A model generated the notes under the pieces. That model saw nothing but the letters and a program-made list of their open reading frames with translations. It did not search any database and was not told where the DNA came from. Below are positions 59,270-64,000 of a DNA stretch of 64,000 nucleotides, one piece after another. How positions within the stretch are numbered: the stretch's first letter is position 1; each line of letters starts with the position of its first letter. This DNA comes from Trichosphaerium sp. ATCC 40318. Its lineage: Eukaryota; Discosea; Flabellinia; Trichosidae. The DNA lies in NCBI GenBank assembly GCA_038496445.1, contig JALMLS010000450.1:204603-268602 (forward strand). Direction: 5' to 3'. The position numbers and the translations under genes were made by a program.

Positions 59270-61135
59270 ATGCTACCAAAAATGTACGGAGAAGCATCTA
59301 ACGGTTTTTTTATTTTTTTTTTTTCTGTTTTTTTTTTGACAAACAAGACGTCAATAGATACTCCTCGGTCTATGCCTTGTATGTACTTCTTCGCTAATGG
59401 TTCACCTATTATTTCTGTGCAAGGTACGTGTACAACAATCTTGTTTGATGGTAGCAGAAGGGCATCATCTTAGGATTACACCAAAAGTTAATTTTTTTAT
59501 AAGGAGCTATTACTGTCAAAAGATTTGAACTTCAGTACAATAAAGCCATCGCTAAATACCAGCAAATGAAACCTGTAACACCTATACAACCAATAAAGGA
59601 AGCAACTAAGGAAGTCAGTACACCAAGTAATAGAAAGCAAGCCGGTAAAAGACGCCCAAGAGTGCAACATGCATGGAACCAACAATCACCAAAAACAACA
59701 AAACAACGTACGTTGTTTCATGCTCTAATCTGACCTAATACTCCTTGTCAGCTACTACCAACAACAATAATGATAACAATGACGAATGGGCTACAGCAGG
59801 TACAAAGAAAAGAGTCAAAAAACGACCAACAGGCAACGGAGGATTTGTACGATTTCTTGATACGTGATGCTTTTTTATTAATTGGAAATACTTTTAGACA
59901 ATACCAGAGAACTTTAAACATACCCAAGATACTTCTTGTTATATCCACAGACAAAGACGAAGCATTGTTTATGTTTCAACTCAAGGTAACAACCGCAAAC
60001 ACTCTTCTTCCCTTCTTATAAAGTCAGGATGGTCCAAAGAACGATCACGTAACAACCAACCTAAAGAGCCTACAGATGCTTTACAACAAAAATGGAAACA
60101 GTACGATCACAGTCACTATACCAGAATAGAACCTAACAATACAATCCTGTAGAGAACAACTTGCACTCCTTAAACGTGTTAATTTAACGCCAACTAAAGC
60201 TGCTATAAAGCTTATAGGCGGACTTGATATATCTTTTCCAAAAGGAAATAAGGTAGATGCTTGTGTTACTCTAGTAGTTTGCGCAAACCCGTCAATGCAA
60301 GTGCGTGGTAGAATTCCTTGTCATGAAGCATTACTAACTGGTAAACAACAGGTCATTTTCGAAGGATATAAAATGTGTAAGTTAGATGCTCCGTACATAG
60401 CTGGGTTCCTAGCATTTAGAGAGGTACTCAAAACTTCTTATTAGAATTGAACATTTACAAGTTTTTCTTTGTTACCTACAAAATGTAGCTCGTATACTAG
60501 CCGTCATCAATTAAGCTTGATGTTTCTTAAGGCGTATTGTTGCTTCGATATGTAACTTTTGTTGTTGTAGATACCTGGATACTTATCCTTGATGAAAGAA
60601 GTAAAACGACTTTTTCCAAGATGTTATCCTGATATAATAATGGTTGATAGTAACGGCATCTTACATCCTAGAGGTACCAACATCCATACATATATGTCTA
60701 TAAAGTCAAACTAACAAGTCTCAAGGGTTTGGTGCAGCATGCCATTTGGGTGTACTATTAAATGAGCCTTGTATGGGTGTAGCAAAAGCTCTGCATGTCG
60801 TTGATGGATTAAATCACCAACACGTTGACAGTCTTCTTGAATCTGCTTATTATGATGGCAAGCATACAGCAATACTTAAAGGCAGATCAGGGAAAACTTA
60901 TGGCCATGTACAATCAACAAACTCAAGAAGCGAAGGATCTAACTCAATTTCGTAGGTATATCAACCCGCAACTGGAGAGCCTGTCTTTATATCTCCTGGG
61001 CATAAAATGTCAGTTCAAATGGCTACCTCACTAGCACTTCGTTCAACAAAGCGTGCAAGACAACCAGAGCCTGTTCACCTTGCAGATCTTTATGGTAGAG
61101 AATACTTAGCTCATACATATAAATCACGCCGGTAG
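59270..61135 (+). CDS. Endonuclease V with long N-terminal extension
   Basis: Seven to nine exons. The catalytic part starts near 60150: EQLALLKRVN, IGGLDISFPKGN (first catalytic Asp), ACVTLVVCAN, YKMCKLDAPYIAGFLAFRE, IIMVDSNGILHPRG (usually VDGNG), GFGAACHLGVL, GVAKALHVVDGL, and a C-terminal ATGEPVFISPGHKMS. Eukaryotic endonuclease V cuts RNA or DNA one base 3' of inosine. Upstream exons 59270-60100 add a Lys/Gln/Asn-rich, low-complexity segment (KRRPRVQHAWNQQ, TTNNNNDNNDEW, KKRVKKRPTG). It joins in frame through GTACGT introns and has no recognised domain; a nucleic-acid-binding or nuclear-targeting role is possible. The ATG at 59270 is the first that leads into the chain but is uncertain. 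Ends at TAG 61133-61135. Confidence 0.8.
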
Positions 61136-61826
61136 AAATCAAATAAACTCACCTGCTGTTGTCACTTCCCGGGAATCCTTTTTTTTACTACCAGTCAACA
61201 CCAAAACCCACAATCCAGTAAAAATCATCCATCAACCTGCGCAATTTCACCGTTTACTGTGGCAGCCCAATGTGCATGAATAATGAATGATAAATAACCA
61301 ATAAAATTGAATACTTGTAGATTAATACTAGAACAAGTTAATGTGAAAAGAACAGGCTCAACGAAAGAACATAAGTCGTTCAAGTTCTCCAACCAACGCA
61401 GCTTTGCTGCCACAACAGAAGGTTTCATAATATATATGATTGATTCCTGTCAGTACATTCTAGTTTGACGTTTCATTAAAATAAATACAACTTATCACGT
61501 GATTTATTTATTCTGTTTCGGATCTCATATATCGCTACAGTCACCCACCGGATTAACCATTCTTTTAACATTTGTTATTCGTACGGCATCAAAACTGGGT
61601 CATGTAATACCGAATAGGTAGCTGTACTTAACCACATAACACGCCCTTAAAGACATTAGATTATACCACTTTATATCTTAGCAGATTACCTGTATTGTAA
61701 TATAAAGAACTGAAACGATTACTACGTGTCCACATGTCACAACAACGCAAATGTACGGCATATCAAAGGTATATTCGCTATTTATCTATTTAAGGTATCC
61801 AACGCCCTTTCAGAGAGCCAAAAAGC
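61136..61826. other. Intergenic, no gene seen
   Basis: Contains a 67-codon minus-strand hydrophobic ORF (61225-61428) without support and a CACGTG near 61497. The right end is the promoter side of the F-box/LRR gene. Confidence 0.3.
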
Positions 61827-62240
61827 ATGTTGGACTTACCAACAGAGATTATAACTCTTATTTTACGGCAAACGACAAAAGCGAGATATGCAGCTTGTCA
61901 AACATGCCGTCTTCTTGCTTCTATCATTCATGACACTGTTGGCTATGAAAGTGCTATCATCCGGAGCTTATCTGAAGCTAAAGCACTGGTAAAACATGCC
62001 AGCACTCTTCGAAATACAAAAGTCATAATTGATACCACAACCAATATTGGACAAATTGTAAAAGAATTTTCTGGTGTTCATTGGATTGACCTTAGTTTTT
62101 GCAATGTTACAGATAAAGATTTAGCATCACTATCAGGCGTTCATACCATCAATCTTAGCGGTAATACACGTATTACAGATGAAGGAATAAAATATCTTTC
62201 AGGTGCAGCTTCAATTGATCTTAGTTTTTGTAATGGATGA
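61827..62240 (+). CDS. Truncated F-box-like/LRR protein
   Basis: 137 residues: LPTEIITLILRQTTKARYAA and QTCRLLASIIHDTVGYESAI align with the F-box region of the 43468 gene. Only two to three LRRs follow (VTDKDLASLSGVHTINLSGN, ITDEGIKYLSGAASIDLSF) before a stop. The next LRR phrase (AGTTTTTGTGATGG) reappears out of frame near 62578, and LRR-like pieces recur at 63225-63335, so the gene seems truncated by decay. It may still make a short protein. Confidence 0.55.
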   Translation: MLDLPTEIITLILRQTTKARYAACQTCRLLASIIHDTVGYESAIIRSLSEAKALVKHASTLRNTKVIIDTTTNIGQIVKEFSGVHWIDLSFCNVTDKDLASLSGVHTINLSGNTRITDEGIKYLSGAASIDLSFCNG

Positions 62241-63345
62241 ATATGTCTGGCATTTCAGGCGTTTGAATTCGTGAGACTGAATCTGAACTCAAACTCAACA
62301 GAAGAAACACCAACACAATTAACGATGGCTAATATCAACAAACAAAATTTTTTTCTCTCTTTTCTTGTAAAATTCTTTTCTGTACAGAATGTATTATAAT
62401 TTCGCAACAAGTGTACTGTAGTGATGTAAATATATACACAACATCAGCGCACTACTGATAGCTACTAAGACATTGTCTTTCCTCCCAAACAGTCATGTAT
62501 TTATTGTCTAGCTGGCACAACGGTTATTCTAATGGTATTATGAGGGTATAGTGCCTTTAAAGTGTTCACTTTAGATCTTAGTTTTTGTGATGGTATTAAA
62601 AGCCGGTTGTCTATACGAAAAGGTGTAAAGGGAAGGTTCTATAATTGGTCACATATGAATGTATAGACCTCTTGAGTGGTAATAACTTTTATTGTCACTG
62701 AATACAGCTATAAGCTCTTTTGACACTGTTTTCAGTTTGTTGTTGAGCTATTGTCCGTGTCATTCAAGTTTGCTACAGGTTTGGCAGTAGTATCAAAGTG
62801 TAAGAGCCTGCAAGAACTAGCAGATCTGTCAGATCTTGTCAGCTTTGCTACAAACAACAACAAATAATTAATTAGTCTTCCATGCCAAACATTCTAATGT
62901 TCATTATCTTCCAAGAGCCGATTAGAAGTAATTAAGACTTTCTTTTGTGCGTTTCCAAAGTAACCAAGAGCTTTGGAATAATTATATTCCAACTACAGTT
63001 GAAACAACAACATTTTATATTTTAGAAAATGACTTGGTAGAATGTCTTCGCTTTTTATTGTACAAGTACAAATGTACATCTTTTTGTTGTGATTTTCATC
63101 GCTTTAATACATGGTGGGTTTTAGGATAGTACTGGACGGACCTTTCTAATAATATTCTGTGTATACCTTCTTCTGTAATTGAGTACACAACAACTTATGT
63201 AAGTGTATGTACCTATCAACGCCTTAAGATGAGTGATGAAGGATTAAAATCACTTGCTGGTGTTCTTTGGATAGATATCAGGGCTACAAAGTCGTTGATA
63301 ACAGTGTAAAATCACTCGCTGGGAGCTCACATAAAATGATCAATA
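62241..63345 (+). pseudogene. Decayed LRR remnants downstream of the truncated gene
   Basis: Scattered LRR-coding pieces: DLSFCDG near 62572-62594, then MSDEGLKSLAGVLWIDI and VKSLAGSSH around 63229-63335, each in different frames and broken by stops. The intervening DNA shows no other gene. Confidence 0.45.
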
Positions 63346-63490
63346 TTGATTGTAAGTAATTCATGTTTTCATTTTTTTTTACATTAATAGCTTTTTGACG
63401 AGTACTTGAACGAAGTTTGTGGTTATGTACAATTTTATGATACATTTCAATAAAACCAATGTTTACTAGTTTATACGAGCGAATTCTAGT

Positions 63491-64000
63491 TTAAAACTCC
63501 CACCATTCTAGTAACAAAATAGTCAGAGATAGTGAGGTAAAAACATGTGATTAAAAAAAAATACAACCGAAATTGCAAGCTAATTAAAGATAACCTTATA
63601 GGTCTTATATGAGCACACTTACTCTTTTCATACTGTTGTCTTAACTTCTTAGCTACATTAGCAAAGTCTTCCGCCTGGTGAGCCATCTCAGCAGTCCTGT
63701 CTTGTAACTTTTCCAACTAGATAAAAAAACCCCATCAGAAAAAAATTCGAAAAACAAAAAAAACGTACAGCTTCACCACGCTCATTGAGCTTCTCTATGT
63801 TATCATTCATGAGCTCTTTAGTATCAGATATACCACTTCTAGTTGCTTCCGCTTTTCCTTTTCCTTTATTGGAACTCCTGTCGGAGCTAGCTTCGTTCCC
63901 ATCTTTACCAAAAAGTTCTTGTCTTTGTTCCTTTTGTGTTGGTTTCTTCGTTTTACCTCTAGAAGATAGACTCTCGCTTGATTTTCCCTTTAATAGTTTT
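63491..64000 (-). CDS. Tomosyn/Lgl-type protein, C-terminal R-SNARE end (partial)
   Basis: Only the last exons are in the window; the gene runs off the right edge. A basic Ser/Lys-rich linker (SSNKGKGKAEATRSG) leads to a SNARE-like coil: NDNIEKLNERGEA, then LEKLQDRTAEMAHQAEDFAN and VAKKLRQQYEKSK (63616-63717). A final mini-exon encodes K-WWEF and a TAA at 63491-63493. The pattern NERGExLxxLxDRTxxMxxxAxxFAxxAxKL ending KW-aromatic-F is that of tomosyn/STXBP5, which regulates exocytosis by occupying syntaxin-SNAP25 complexes. The zero-layer Arg lies in QDRT-proximal sequence; the WD40 part must lie beyond 64000. Introns use GTACGT and GTAAGT. Confidence 0.72.

Noticed and set aside
61225-61428. 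67-codon hydrophobic minus-strand ORF
   Set aside because: Could be a small membrane protein, but no family match, no clear splicing and no supporting context.

Overview
This is nuclear DNA of a single-celled eukaryote: AT-rich (about one third G+C by eye) with gene after gene cut by short spliceosomal introns, mostly about 40-90 bases. The usual intron donor is GTACGT (also GTAAGT, GTATGT, GTGCGT and a few GC donors) and the acceptor is TAG or CAG. No operons, Shine-Dalgarno sites, CRISPR arrays or complete transposons were seen. The lineage cannot be named from the sequence. A filamin, a Frizzled-like receptor, RasGEF and RhoGEF modules, a tomosyn-type R-SNARE and FunK1/Crinkler-like kinases suggest an amoeboid or fungal-relative protist. 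Most real genes are visible only after joining exons, so the exon joins given here are read by eye.

Layout. 138-721 (-): secreted beta-helix-like protein with a frame break. 1319-3447 (+): TerD-TerD-FYVE fusion. 4216-19661 (+): giant filamin with a tandem CH actin-binding domain, about 37 Ig-like repeats and a C-terminal four-helix membrane domain. 20891-21319 (+): orphan protein. 21968-23130 (-): secreted protein resembling phage tail-tube gp19. 23527-24208 (-): Plg-RKT homologue. 24592-27123 (-): Frizzled/Smoothened-like receptor. 27857-35256 (+): RasGEF-RhoGEF-PH-kelch-pseudokinase giant. 36401-36470 (+): tRNA-Arg-like gene. 37064-39086 (+): bacterial-type RtcB RNA ligase. 40351-41851 (-): F-box protein. 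42048-42498 (-): small secreted protein. 43468-44265 (-): F-box/LRR protein. 45009-47442 and 54516-57063 (-): two copies of a SAP/coiled-coil/nuclease-like/kinase gene. 49279-50355 (+): F-box-Hint protein. 50983-54206 (-): secreted glycoside hydrolase. 59270-61135 (+): endonuclease V. 61827-62240 (+): truncated F-box/LRR protein. 63491-64000 (-): tomosyn/Lgl-type C-terminus running off the window.

The genes do not form one pathway. Two themes recur. One is cortex and signalling: the membrane-anchored filamin, Ras/Rho exchange factor, Frizzled-like receptor, tomosyn and FYVE protein. The other is domains best known from bacteria or biological-conflict systems placed in intron-bearing eukaryotic genes: TerD, gp19-like, RtcB, Hint, the restriction-nuclease-like/kinase pair and endonuclease V. 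The kinase gene and its upstream DNA were duplicated as a block of about 4 kb.
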